DNA of 64,000 bases from Plumapathes pennacea (Eukaryota; Cnidaria; Anthozoa; Antipatharia; Myriopathidae): NCBI GenBank assembly GCA_964036295.1, contig OZ038470.1, positions 12,405,578 to 12,469,577 of the forward strand, read 5' to 3'. The notes under the pieces are model-generated. The model had not been told where the DNA came from, searched no databases, and saw only the letters and a list, made by a program, of their open reading frames with translations. A program made the position numbers and the translations under genes. This document shows positions 1 to 11,230 of the stretch, piece by piece (within the stretch, counting starts at the first letter, position 1; each line of letters begins with the position of its first letter).

Positions 1-3000
1 ATGTTGCAAAAGATAATTTCTGGCTTTTAACCCTATATCATCGTATACTGATTTTTTTTTATCAGAAAACGCAAAGCTGTTTTTAAGGATTATCACTTTG
101 TAGAAGTTAAGCACGTTAAATATTGTTGGAAAGCTTAGATATATTTTCACCTGAAGGAAGCTGATTGCTATAATACCAGACGAATCACCGAACATTAGTT
201 CCAGACGCCATAACTTACCAGCTCTAAGTGCTGATAAGTGTTCAAGGTATTCCCTGCCATGATTTCGAAGCGTGATTCTCAAATGTAAACAAACCGTAGA
301 GAAAAAAACAGTCAACAGAAATCCGTCTCTCAAAAGATGGCCGACTTCCTTGTTTATGGGCACGAATAACCGCTGAACAATATTCTTTATACTGCAGTTT
401 TGCATGAGCAATGCTTTTCTGTCCAGCGGAGGGAAATATATTTTGTCTCTGAACGATTCACTGGCTTTTATTGTCCTTCATCATTTGTCAAGTAACTTTG
501 CAGTTTCTTGACAAAAAAATGTGGAGAAGAAATGTAGTTTATCCTGGAGTAACTCAATCTTTGTTCGACGGAGCTAGACAATTTTGCTAACAATATGACC
601 GCTGTAGGTCTGATTCAGGAGAACTAAATTAAGGCAGGACGCTTAATTAAGGGGAACAGTAGTGCAGGTAAAAAAAATATCATTATCATTATCGTTATCG
701 TTATCATTATCAATTAGAACAAGCTTAATTGTGAGATTTCTTGAAAGTCGAATTGATAATATTGAGCAGTTTGTTAGTTTTATTCCGACACGACAACGAA
801 CCCAAAAACTCTCATTTCATTCGCACAAATCTAGGACTGAAAATTCCTTTTATTTGATCCTTTTGTGAACTTATGCTTATTAACACATAGTGGATGGCTG
901 GTGGTTGAACACACGCGCTCTCCACGGATGACAGAACGGACTGGCCCCTCCCACTCATGCACTTAGTTCGCCAGTAAAATGGATCGAATTGAGATTCGTT
1001 AACCAAGCTACAACGAGTTGCAAAATTGTTGAGACGTTCTTTAAAAAAATGATAAATTTCGCGTTTGTTCCCTTCGCTTTCCGCCAAAGTAAAATTGTGC
1101 TCAATCTGATAATTTTTTCCTCCCCCCTTTTCAATGTTGATCCTGTAATACTTTGCAACAGATTTGGGGGCTCAAACAACATTGCAATAGGGGGAGGGGA
1201 GGAGAGAAGCAAACAAGTCCAAAATCGAAAAACAGGTCAAAAATGATATAAAGTGTTTCAACTAGTTTTGCAATCCGTTGTAGCTAGCTAATTCGCGAAC
1301 TAGGATTATCACATTTGATTCGCATTTAGCCTGGATTGACATCAGATTGCTTTACGGTCCAGTGTGATGTACCATGTCAGCTGTATAACGGATAATTTTA
1401 GCAACTTACAGGTGGAATGACTTTGACCGGACGGGTTAGTCAAAATCACGCTTTTATCTCTGGCCTCGAAATTACTTTAAAATTTTGATTTTGTTCAAAC
1501 GCCGCAAATAACCCAATTTCTCTTCGTTCATCGAGAGACCCGAATCTGCCATGTGTCAACTAAGCTCTCCGGTTGAGAAAGTACAACGGCCAAATACACC
1601 TTTTAAAATAGCCCCTTAATGGTTTGATTTATATGGAGGCTGATACACCAGTGGATCTGCATGCTATCCTCCGAGGGTTTTGACGAAAGGCTTTGTCCAT
1701 AAAGTGGATTCCACTTTAAGGTCAGTTTATAAATCGCAAAGCGAAGCAAAGTAATTGATGTCCAGTAGAGCGCAGAAACCCTGCTCGCAGGTACCAAGAA
1801 ATGTGATAAAATATTAAACAGCTCCTGTTTGCACTAAATGACACCATTCTGCTTATAATTATTGAAAAGTGACAGAAATTTGATTTTACAGCGGATCCTT
1901 TCCGTTTTATCTTTCTAGATTTGTACACTTACGTCTTTTCTCGTGTTAAAAAATCCCTGATTGCAACCTGACATGAATGTCAGTGTTTTGAGAAACAAAT
2001 CAATAAACGACAACAAGTTATGTTTGACATCTTGATCTTAGTAATAAACGATATCCCGAGATGAAAAGATGGACTTTAAACCTCTTACCTTTTCCTTCTA
2101 GAGAACACAAGTGGATAGCCAAGATCAGGAATATAATAGATAACCGAGTCGTTCTTGTTCTTGAGCTCATGTCTGTTTGGGTTGTAAAAGAAATTTTCGA
2201 CAGGTGTAACTGGTAGCTTTGAAGTAAAGCTATCATAAGATCAGAGCCTTGCTTTAAAGCAAATTCCTGTACTTATAGTATATATTGATTTGAGTGCATT
2301 GATAAGAGCAGTAAATTAGGTGATAAATTAAAACTTTCCCCCGTTTACTCTTTCGTGATTTGTGTTTAGCGAAAAATGAACTTACGAAGCACAAAGTAAA
2401 TGAAACGTGGGATAGCGCGCTAGCTTCTTTCTGTTCGACATTTCCTTCGAGTGTGTTACACTCGGCTGTAGAAAATGTTTCGCTAAACCCGAAACGAATT
2501 AACATAAGTTTAAAGTTAGCGTGTACACTACACCCATAAGAAAATAAAGCATAGAACCTCTTAGATAACCCAGATATCGTCAGTATCTACCCTTGCGCTA
2601 TATTTTTACGTTGTCTTTTACAAAGGTTTACTACACCACCAGAACACAAATTCATTCTTACAACACGAAAAATAACCTTACCTGATATTCTCTCGTCTCA
2701 CAAAATGGTCATTAAAAAACTGAGAATCCTAAGAGAATGTTTTGAATACTGAAATGTGATAATCTATAACAATAACTCAGCACTCACTAATCGATGTCTG
2801 ACTGAGCGGCCAATCCCACAATGCACCTGGGCCTTTTTGGTCACGTGTTCAAACCTGGAATGCAGGAGAAAGAGAGTGTGAGGTTTGTATTCAGTTGACA
2901 ATGAAATGATTGCGTGCTTTACTTTGTCTTTAGTAGTTCTAGATACGGAAATGTTCTAACTAAGGTATATCCGTTGGTTTTCTCGGTGAAGGTCTTGTAT

Positions 3001-3400
3001 ATTTTAGAGCTCCGTGATGAAGCCATTTGAAAAGAGTTTGCCCAAGTGACGCAAATTCGTCCATACAATATATATTCGAATGATTAGAAAATTGAGAAGT
3101 CCCCTTCGTGTGAAAATACACAGAATTTTGACCAATCCGTGGACCAGCAGACGAGTGCTAATTTGTCCTATGACACTACTAATCTGTGTTCTTTTCCACA
3201 TTTTGACTGGTGTTGGAGATCACTCAGACTTTGTCGAAGTGGCGATACATCCCAGGCTTTGACCCGGCCAGCCGTCGGCGTTTCGGCGGGGGGACTGAGC
3301 CCATTTTAAACATTTTCCTGTCACTCTCCCAACTAAAGAAAAACTTAAAAAAATAACGACAACAACAACAAAACAAAAAACAAAGTTTGCTCTACCTAAA
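1..3400. other. No gene supported
   Basis: I see only short open frames without splice-consistent extension or recognisable motifs. A short ATCATT/ATCGTT repeat lies near 675-715 and purine/pyrimidine tracts occur elsewhere. Nothing here supports a gene. Confidence 0.6.
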
Positions 3401-3413
3401 CAATGCGAATAGT

Positions 3414-3645
3414 GAGAATGTATTCATATCGAGAGCTTGCATTTGAATGGTCGCAGACACCTCTAGGTTTCATTCGTCAGCCGATTAGGAGTTGGAAGTG
3501 AACACTGTTATATAGAATGTATTCATTGAGAGCTTGCATTTGAATGGTCGCAGACACCTTTAGGTTTCATTGTCAGCCGATTAGGAGTTGGAAGTGAACA
3601 CTGTTATATAGAATGTATTCATTGAGAGCTTTCATTTAAGGCGTC
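3414..3645. repeat. Minisatellite, about 2.5 units of roughly 93 bp
   Basis: Two near-identical units and a third partial one are visible. Each contains 'gagagcttgcatttgaatgg', 'taggtttcatt' and 'aggagttggaagtgaacact'. The same unit, more diverged, forms a longer array inside a USP48 intron at 53.1-53.7 kb, so this is a dispersed minisatellite family. Confidence 0.85.
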
Positions 3646-4479
3646 ACACCCACAGGTTTTACTTAAGCCAATTTTATGATGGAATTTGCATGATGTAGTA
3701 CAAAAAGAAATAAACAATTAATGGAAATGTACGTGTAATTCATTGTCAGATTTTGTTTACAATGCATCAAGTCTATAACAGTGAATATCAAATGATACGA
3801 TATGGTTTGCACGCATCTTTTAATACTTTTTGTATACCAGGGTATCGAAAACGTAAATGAACGACAAAATCTTATACCAACGAGTACATTTATACAGATA
3901 TTCTCTCTAAATAAGGCGATGATATTGAAATTATATCAGCCATCTTAGTCCATCTTAGCCTGTAGCATCAACAGAGGAAAAACGTTGCACTGAATTTACT
4001 CACTGTGTAAATTTAAAAGATTGGGACTGAGCGTTCAAATGAATCAGATTCAACAAAAGTCTCATTTTCACGTACCCAAAATAAACAAATTGTGGATATC
4101 AAAATCAAAATCCACTTATGCTTTGGTTTTTGAAAGAGATTACATTTGTTGAGAGTTCCTTCGCTTCGCCTTGTCAAACGACAACGCAAGCAAGTTTCCC
4201 ATTATAACATTTGTTTACGTATAGTCCCAATCTCTTTTTTTGAGGAAAATGCCAAAGGCTAGATTATTAGCAGTGTGCATTCAAAAGAAACTGCACTACA
4301 GGTTTACATCACTGGAGCCAATTTAGGGAGGGAAAGTTTGCGTCGCATTTGTAGAGCTACGTTTGGCGTTCTTTTGATTTTCGTTACATGTAAATGTTTA
4401 TTCTTAAGAAATGGCGATTAAAAGTTCTGAAAGAGTAGAACAACTCCACTAAATACACCAAGACAATTATCATCTCTGT

Positions 4480-7400
4480 TCACGACCGACGTAAAGGCTT
4501 GTGTTTGAGAAACATTCTCTTGACAGCCTTCTTTCCATCGCTTTTCTTCGCTTCCAGGATCTTCTTCTGTTCCGGAGCCTTGACAACCACCTTATCACTC
4601 TTCTTCTCGCTCTTCTTCTCCACTGCTTTCTTGCTATCAGGTTTCACTACGTCAACCAGCCTGACGTTGCCATGTCCACTTCCAGAAGAATCCAGCTCAT
4701 CTTCGTCGTCACCGCTATCGTCCTCACTATCGTCATCGTCATCGTCATCACTGTCCTCATCATTATCATCATCATCATCATCGTCGTCGTCATCATCGTC
4801 ATCGTTGACGTCATCCTTACTGACCTCATCGTCAAATGGTATGTCATCTGCGCTACCAGAGCCCGAGCTTTCTGTGTCGTGAGTAGGCACTGGAACTGGT
4901 TTCACTTGTTTGACCACTGTGTTGGCAAGCACTGGTGCCTTCTTGACGTCATGGACGTGTTTGTCTTTTTCGTGGTGCGTTGTTTCTTTCGCCTTCGGAA
5001 CCGATCCTTTCTTTTTACCAATAAGAATGTTGGATGCTGCTTCACGAGCTGTAAAGCAAACAACAAAATAAACAAATATGCAAACAGTTTGATTTTCACC
5101 AATCGAAGCCCGGAGACACAACGTGAACAAAAGAAGAAACGCAAAGAGCTCCTTGCACGGGAACTGGCACAAGCTTCAAAATGAGGCTATCCTGGCATAA
5201 CCGAGGACATTACCTTGGCAATTTGTGCATGTAAACTCCCCTAATGAAACATGTACATCTCCTCTGTAGACCCCTTGGTGCTTTAGAGCGATAAGAAACT
5301 CTCTTGGTTTATGTCTGGCGAATTTCGTGCCAGGTTAGCCTCGCTTTGAATCCAAGATGACGACACCGTGCAATAGGCGAATTATATTTCTAATAAATCC
5401 CGTGCAAAACGATTAAAACGCCGATAAAAGAAAAAGAAAAAGAAAAAGAAAAAGAAAAAGAAGAAGAAAAAAAAAAAAAAACTAACGTACTGTATCATTG
5501 CCTCTTTGTAGCGTATAATTATTATTAACTCAAAAAGTTCTCTAGAATAGTCATATTTTAAGTAACTGGTGCCAATAAACAGCATTGGGTAAACTTGAAC
5601 AGTAGTCACTTACAGTAGCCACATTGTCCACACTTGGATTTGCATGTCTTCTTGACCCACTCATGCATGCACGCCGACTTGCCGAACTGGTGACAGTGCT
5701 TCATGTCCACGCAGCCCAAAAACACTCCGACGGGGACTGGGAAGAAGTGAAAGCTGTCAGAAATGGTGCTCTTTAGCAAAATCTTCCCCAGTTTTTCCGT
5801 CCAACGATTAAATGTGCAGAAAACGCTCTCTTTTCCGTTCCTACTTCGTATCGTTTCAACTTTTATTTGGCCTGCCTAATATTTTTTGTCAACCTTTCCC
5901 GGCCGTCTATAAGTATCTTAGTGCCTTTCTTGTTTACTATTATTTTTTCTTTCTTCTATCCTTTCTTCCATGCATCCACTTCTCGTGTTTCCATCCATCC
6001 AACCTTCTTCCCCTTTCTCTCAACTAATTCTCTCCAACACTTGCTGACCGCGTCAATTCGTTTGTCCTCACATATTTTTCCTTTTCTCTGTAATCATGAA
6101 CTCGTTGTGTTCTTCTTTGATTATTTATTATTACCATCACAAAGACCGCAGGTCTTTCTGCAATGTCTTTGCATCCACACATCTCTGCACTGCGGCGGAT
6201 CTTTGCCATAATAACCGCAAATGGGGCTGTAGTCTTCACAGGGCAGAAGTGCTGACAAGAGAAACCACGTATATGGTACTCGCATGTTCATCTTCATGCA
6301 ACTCAAGTTTATTATATTTTCACAATAAGAAAGATTTCGTGCAGCACTTGGCTTGGCCTCATTTTGAAAAAGAAGCAACAGATATCTTAGAAGTGGACAA
6401 TGTTAAACATTAATACTGTGAAGCAAATATTGAATAGATGAGTACTCACAATCCTTCATCTTTTTCGGCTTCTTCTCTGCAATCGTCCCCACGCAAAAGA
6501 AATTAGGAAAGACAAATTAAACGACAGAAAAGAACAAGGAAGTGAACAGCAATTGTACTTTGCATCAGCAAAATTGCATCAAATTTGTATCAGCAAAATT
6601 TCATCTCTGCTTTGTACTGTTAAATATAATTATGACTCTGGGCTCAGTTGTTTTAACCAGATTCTTCCTCTAGACCTGCCAAATTACTGCTGGGATTCAA
6701 TCAGAGATCAGCAAAAAGAAAACTTCACCTTGCTCAACAAACTAAGGAAATCGAGTTGTGAGCACAGCCTTCTAATTTGCAGGCTTAAAAGAGGAAACAG
6801 TTTGAACCTAATCCAGGCTTAGTCTAACCGTAGTGCTTTGAACAACTGGGCCCTGAATCGTATAATCTGCAACCTATGATTTCTCTCTCAAGTCACAAGC
6901 ACATCCTTTGGACTTAACACGAAATTGGAAAGCAGTACACAAAGGAAATCTAACATAGACCTCTCAGTGATATAACAAACTTACCTTCAGCCGGTTTGTC
7001 TTTAGGTTTGAGAAGAATTTGTGCTAAAAAGTAAAATATAGAAATAAATAGCAGCACAAAAAATAGTAGTTACTTTTTTTAGAAGAAACTTTACCTGGAG
7101 GGATAGGAGGCTGAGCCATAGGTTTTACAAGAGGAGCGACTGAAAACAAATACAACATTTTGAGTCAAGTCCAAGAAGGGGAAGGGCAATTATTACAGTG
7201 CTTTGCTAAAAATTACGAGGAATACTATTTCAAGTGATCAAAAAATTATAACTATAGTATTGACGATGATTTTTACCTGGTTTTGGTGGGAGAGTATTCT
7301 GTTGAATCGCTGTTGCCGTGTTAATTGAAACACAAATTAACAAATTGACGTCAGTTTTTTATGTGTCTGTCCTCTTATTGATCATGAAACGCGTCATAAC

Positions 7401-9000
7401 ATTGTCAAAAAGTTGCGGTTTTCTCGAAATTTCAAGGCAAAGCTCAAGGAAATTCGCCTCTGAACACTTCTGGTTCTCTACTTCAAATGCCGAATGTCGC
7501 TTTTGCAAGAACTGAGGTAAAATTGAAGCTGAATTCACCTTCTTCGTCCAAATCACTGTTGTCAGCACTCGATTTTATGTGTCTGTCCTCTTATTGATAA
7601 TGAAAATTAGCCAATCACAAAGTGAGAAACTGACGTGTTATTGTAAAATAATTAATTGAACTACTTTGCTAAAAATTACGAGGAATAATATTTCAAGTGA
7701 TCAAATAAATTTAACTATATATAGTATTGACAATGATGTTTACCTGGTTTTGGTGGGAGAGTATTCTGTTGCATCGCTGCTGCTGTGTTAATTGAAACAA
7801 GATATCAGAATTTACCCTGAAAACGGTCCATTTATTTAATGCTCCATAGCAACATACCCAGCTGAGGACCCTGTGGAGGAGGGCCCTGCGGTTGAGGTCC
7901 TTGAAACTGTGCTCCTTGTGCGGGTACAACAGCTGGTGCAGCTAGAAGCGAACGAATGATAGATCATGTGTTCCCATGATGTGGTTATGTGGTTCGATCA
8001 ACTACCAAGGTAACGAAACTATGCACAAACACCGTATTTCCAAAAAAATATATAAAAAGACGTATTTGCCAGGTGAAGTTCGGAGAAATCGGAGGACTGA
8101 ACCAGATTTAAAACAGGAATTTGTCAGATTTCTTGTTGTGACTGGATTCACTCGTTGTTTTCATCTGTTCTTCTTCAAACCTAAATGTTATTTTTTACTC
8201 AAAGAGGTCCTACTCACCAAGGTCCTTGTTCATAACAGTTTGGCCGTTTATTTGGACAGCTAAAAAACAAACAAACAAACAAACAAAAGATAGTTTGAAT
8301 CAACTGGAATACCCCTTCTGTTTTGACAAAAAGTCATTTTGAGACCACCCTTCGTTCCTTTCACACTTTATTCGATTCACACAAACTGAAGTCAAACTTT
8401 TACATTTATATTTAAAATTGTTTGTGAAAATGATTGTCCCCTTTCATGTCAGGCCCGCCATCAACAGCCAACAAACCAACAATCATGTTGGATCAAAATT
8501 TTCACATGCCGCACAAATATGCACACTTCAGAGCCTCTGGTACACTTTCGTCTTTGAATGCCAAACAAAGCTCAAGGATAATTTTCTCTCATAAACAGAC
8601 GTGAAGGGTTTGGTATGGAGAAGTTGGCAGCTGATCTGTTTCTAGGACTCAGTTTATAATAATGATCAAGGTCGATTTTCTCCTTTCACTATATAAACAG
8701 CTGTGAGAAGTAAGGTGAGGAGAAGTTGGAGGCTGATCTGTCTCTGAACACTGAAGGAAAAACTTACCAGGAGGAGTAGTATGATTTCCATTCTTTACGA
8801 GGAGGGCGATAACTGCAAAAAACAAAAACAAAAAAAACAAAAACAAAAACAAAAAAACACAAGGATCTCTCATACACAAATATCCACAAAAGTAGGTTAA
8901 AACACTGTTACTCACCTGTATGTTTCTTGGAAGGTAAGTTTTGAGTCAGCGCCAGTGAACACGTGGCGAGGAAGAAGACCAGCACACTTCTCCTAAACAT
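4480..9000 (-). CDS. Secreted ShKT-domain, aspartate-rich protein (12 exons)
   Basis: This is a complete gene on the minus strand. Exons, 5' to 3': 8916-9000, 8768-8812, 8218-8259, 7858-7941, 7744-7776, 7277-7309, 7095-7139, 6985-7023, 6450-6476, 6135-6251, 5614-5736, 4480-5048. Every junction is phase 1 with GT-AG sites, and all internal exon lengths are multiples of three. The first exon begins MFRRSVLVFFLATCSLALTQ, a typical signal peptide. Small Pro/Gln-rich exons follow (QPQGPPPQGPQ, QQNTLPPKP), then a Lys-rich exon. Two exons each carry one six-cysteine ShKT domain. A long last exon has basic flanks around runs of aspartate (about 4700-4830) and SSGSGS motifs, and ends KPLRRS. Such acidic secreted proteins are known from biomineral matrices, and ShKT domains occur in both toxins and ordinary matrix proteins or enzymes. 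I infer a matrix or mucus role rather than a venom one. Exon structure is strongly supported; function is uncertain. Confidence 0.85.
5420..5482. repeat. AAAAG microsatellite in intron
   Basis: A tract of AAAAAG/AAG units grading into poly-A lies in the last intron of the ShKT gene. Confidence 0.9.
5614..5736 (-). CDS. Second ShKT domain exon
   Basis: Encodes a six-cysteine domain starting GCVDMKHCHQFGKSAC and ending CKSKCGQC, again the ShKT pattern. It is flanked by phase 1 introns and follows directly on the first ShKT exon. Whether the domain blocks channels cannot be told from sequence. Confidence 0.88.
6135..6251 (-). CDS. First ShKT domain exon
   Basis: Encodes a six-cysteine domain beginning PCEDYSPICGYYG and ending RKTCGLC. 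Cysteine spacing fits the ShKT pattern, including the Asp after the first Cys and the C-x3-C-x2-C end. It is a symmetric phase 1-1 exon, as expected for a shuffled extracellular module. Confidence 0.88.
7277..7309 (-). CDS. Tandemly duplicated 33-nt exon, copy B
   Basis: Second copy of the exon at 7744-7776, encoding IQQNTLPPKP in the same phase (1-1). The two copies lie 467 bp apart and share the intron stretch containing 'tttgctaaaaattacgagg' on the downstream side. Confidence 0.8.
7744..7776 (-). CDS. Tandemly duplicated 33-nt exon, copy A
   Basis: This exon encodes MQQNTLPPKP after a split Ala codon. Its sequence and about 110 bp of flanking intron nearly match the next exon at 7277-7309, where the first residue is Ile instead of Met. 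The acceptor is a CAGCAGCAG stretch, so alternative acceptor choice (one extra residue) is possible. Confidence 0.8.
8916..9000 (-). CDS. Signal-peptide exon of the ShKT/Asp-rich gene
   Basis: The ATG is at 9000 (read leftward). A basic N-region (RR), a hydrophobic core (VLVFFLATCSLALT) and a polar end are followed by the donor GTGAGT. The start is chosen because it is the only Met giving a signal peptide in frame with all downstream exons. Confidence 0.85.
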
Positions 9001-11183
9001 GGCTAACGACAACTGCACTACGAGAAATTATACATCTGTAAACGAGCAACACAGACTTCTCAAGGGACAAACCTCTTATTCGGAATTGCAAATGCCAAGA
9101 ATCCAGCAATTTCCGCAGAATTCACTAGTGCTGATCTGTTGCTGGCGTATCAAACTTCAACTTTAGCATCAGCACTTTAACAGCATATTACCAGAGCTCA
9201 AAGTTTTGTTTTAGAATAGATTCGGAATTATGCCCTTGTTGTCACTTAAACTATTATCTGAAGAAACCTATCTATAACCAGCTCTTTAAAACGTAAATTC
9301 GCGAACGACTGACGTGAGTTCGCACTTGAGAGGGGAGATTAGGTACGGTACGGAAGATTCCCGCGTAAGATGGGGGCGTTAGCGGGTTTGTACAGTATAA
9401 CTCGTGATGTCGGCTATGGCCGCAAAGGTTTGCGCACTTTATACGCCTAATAAAACTCGAGTATTTCGTATATATTACATCTTTCAGTTAAGCTGAGCAA
9501 CCCAGGAATGACAATTTGATAATCTTGTAAGGCACTTTTCCTATTTTATAAAGTTAAGACAATTCTAAGTGGACATTTTATGGAGAACTGCGGTGAATAA
9601 AGGCTCTGTATCCGCTATTTCGTCTTTGAAGTCTGACATTAAGATATTTCTGCTCGATGGAAGACGAGACAACTTTGGATTTAAGGAATACTGGTGGTTG
9701 TAATTTAAAAATAGTATACGTTTTTTTTGCAGTAAGTCAGAAATGTCTCCAAGACTTGATACCTGTTTAATTTACTCTCAGTCAGACATCTGCCAAAACA
9801 TTTATCAGTCATAATTCGTTTTCTTATGTGGCAATTTACTCAAGCTACATGTATGAAGGGATTCATAACTTCAAAACCTGTAAAAACCACTTGGAAAAAT
9901 AAGTTAAAATTTCCGACAAAAGATATTGTTCTTGACCAAAGAGGGCCGATGTAATTTCGAAGGAGTATAAATAGCCCTTTCTGTAATGTAAAAACGAAGG
10001 TAAAATCTTTGCCTGACAGTTACCATACAGAACATAGGTGAAACCAACCACTTACCAACACTTCTTGAAGTGCTAAAATCCTTAAATCTTCCTGTAATGT
10101 AAAATAATTTTTACTTTTCGGTTGACGAAACAGTCAACGAGTCCACCCAGGAAACTAAAGAATTATTTAATCGACGGAGTATGATAACAACCTGGTTGAA
10201 AAACTCGAAACAAAGAACATGCTTATGTCACGTGATGTGAGACAGAGACAGGTGTTTTAGAGTAAAGATTTTAGATTTATTTACATGACGGTCTCGAACG
10301 ATTAACAGGTGTAAATGACTTGACACCTGCTTAAATTCTCTATAAAATCCTTTTCGCTATAGATCCAAATGTGCTTGATAATAAGTTAACAAGCTAAATG
10401 CAAAGATTTATGTAGAGGAATTTGAATTCAGAACTTTGTCTAAGTGTTTTTAAATGTCCATTAATTCTAATTGAACAACTTATTACGATTGTTTTATGAT
10501 TGTAATAAATAACATAATAAATGAGGTAGGAAAACAGGTTAAACTGTACACTCCAATGCTTCTACCTACAAACTATGTTGGCCCATGAGAGCGTAACTGA
10601 ATAAAAACTTTCCTCTCATCCACATATTTTTTTTCGTAATAATTACAATAATGTTGTTTCTCGACTCATCAAAATGGCCACTCTGCTTAAACAAGCTCAA
10701 TAAAATGTTCTGATGTCGTTCCAAAAAGGGTCACTGTATCAGATTATTTTTCCTGTCTAGTTATCTATTTGTACGTATGTATTTCTTTGTGATAATTACA
10801 ATGATATTGCCACCTCGATTTATTGGATGGCCCTCCGGGCTCCCCCTTCAAAATTGATGTTTGTACTTTTTTTGTATTAAACATTAAGTTATCAAACTGA
10901 ACAGAACTATTTGTTTTAGCAATTTGTGGTGCCGGATATGGTGAGTTGAATCAGTTTTTGTCTGTAACTCTTCCACCTGCCATTTTAAATCGATATATCT
11001 TCGTACCGTAAGTCAAACAAATCAAACTGAGGACGTAATAGTCTGGTACGGCCTGTTATGTTTCCCAGTCATAATCGATATGTTTTCGTCCTCTAAATCG
11101 GCGTACAAATCAAGCTGTGGTCGTAATAACCTTCTGGTCCGGCCTGTCATATCTTCCATTCATAATCGATATGTTTTCGTCCT
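9001..11183. other. Intergenic; no gene seen
   Basis: Upstream region of the minus-strand ShKT gene and downstream region of the 11.2-13.5 kb gene. Apart from the coding-derived repeats at its right end (10970-11230), I see no convincing exon, RNA gene or transposon terminus. Confidence 0.5.
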
Positions 11184-11230
11184 CTAAATCGAACAAATCA
11201 AACTGTGATCGTACTCTTCCGGTTCTGCCT
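10970..11230. repeat. Three diverged ~90-bp repeats derived from a coding 3' end
   Basis: 'cataatcgatatgttttcgt' plus the following 'cctctaaatcg' recurs at 11071 and 11161, with a more diverged copy near 10986. Each copy is followed by an 'acaaatcaa[ag]ctg' motif. The rightmost copy covers the stop codon and last codons of the 11184-13469 gene, so the other two look like downstream duplications of that coding end. Confidence 0.7.

Noticed and set aside
4499-5184. Plus-strand Ser-rich and Ile/Val-rich open frames opposite the Asp-rich exon
   Set aside because: By-products of a trinucleotide repeat. The minus-strand exon is anchored by splice phases and a signal peptide.
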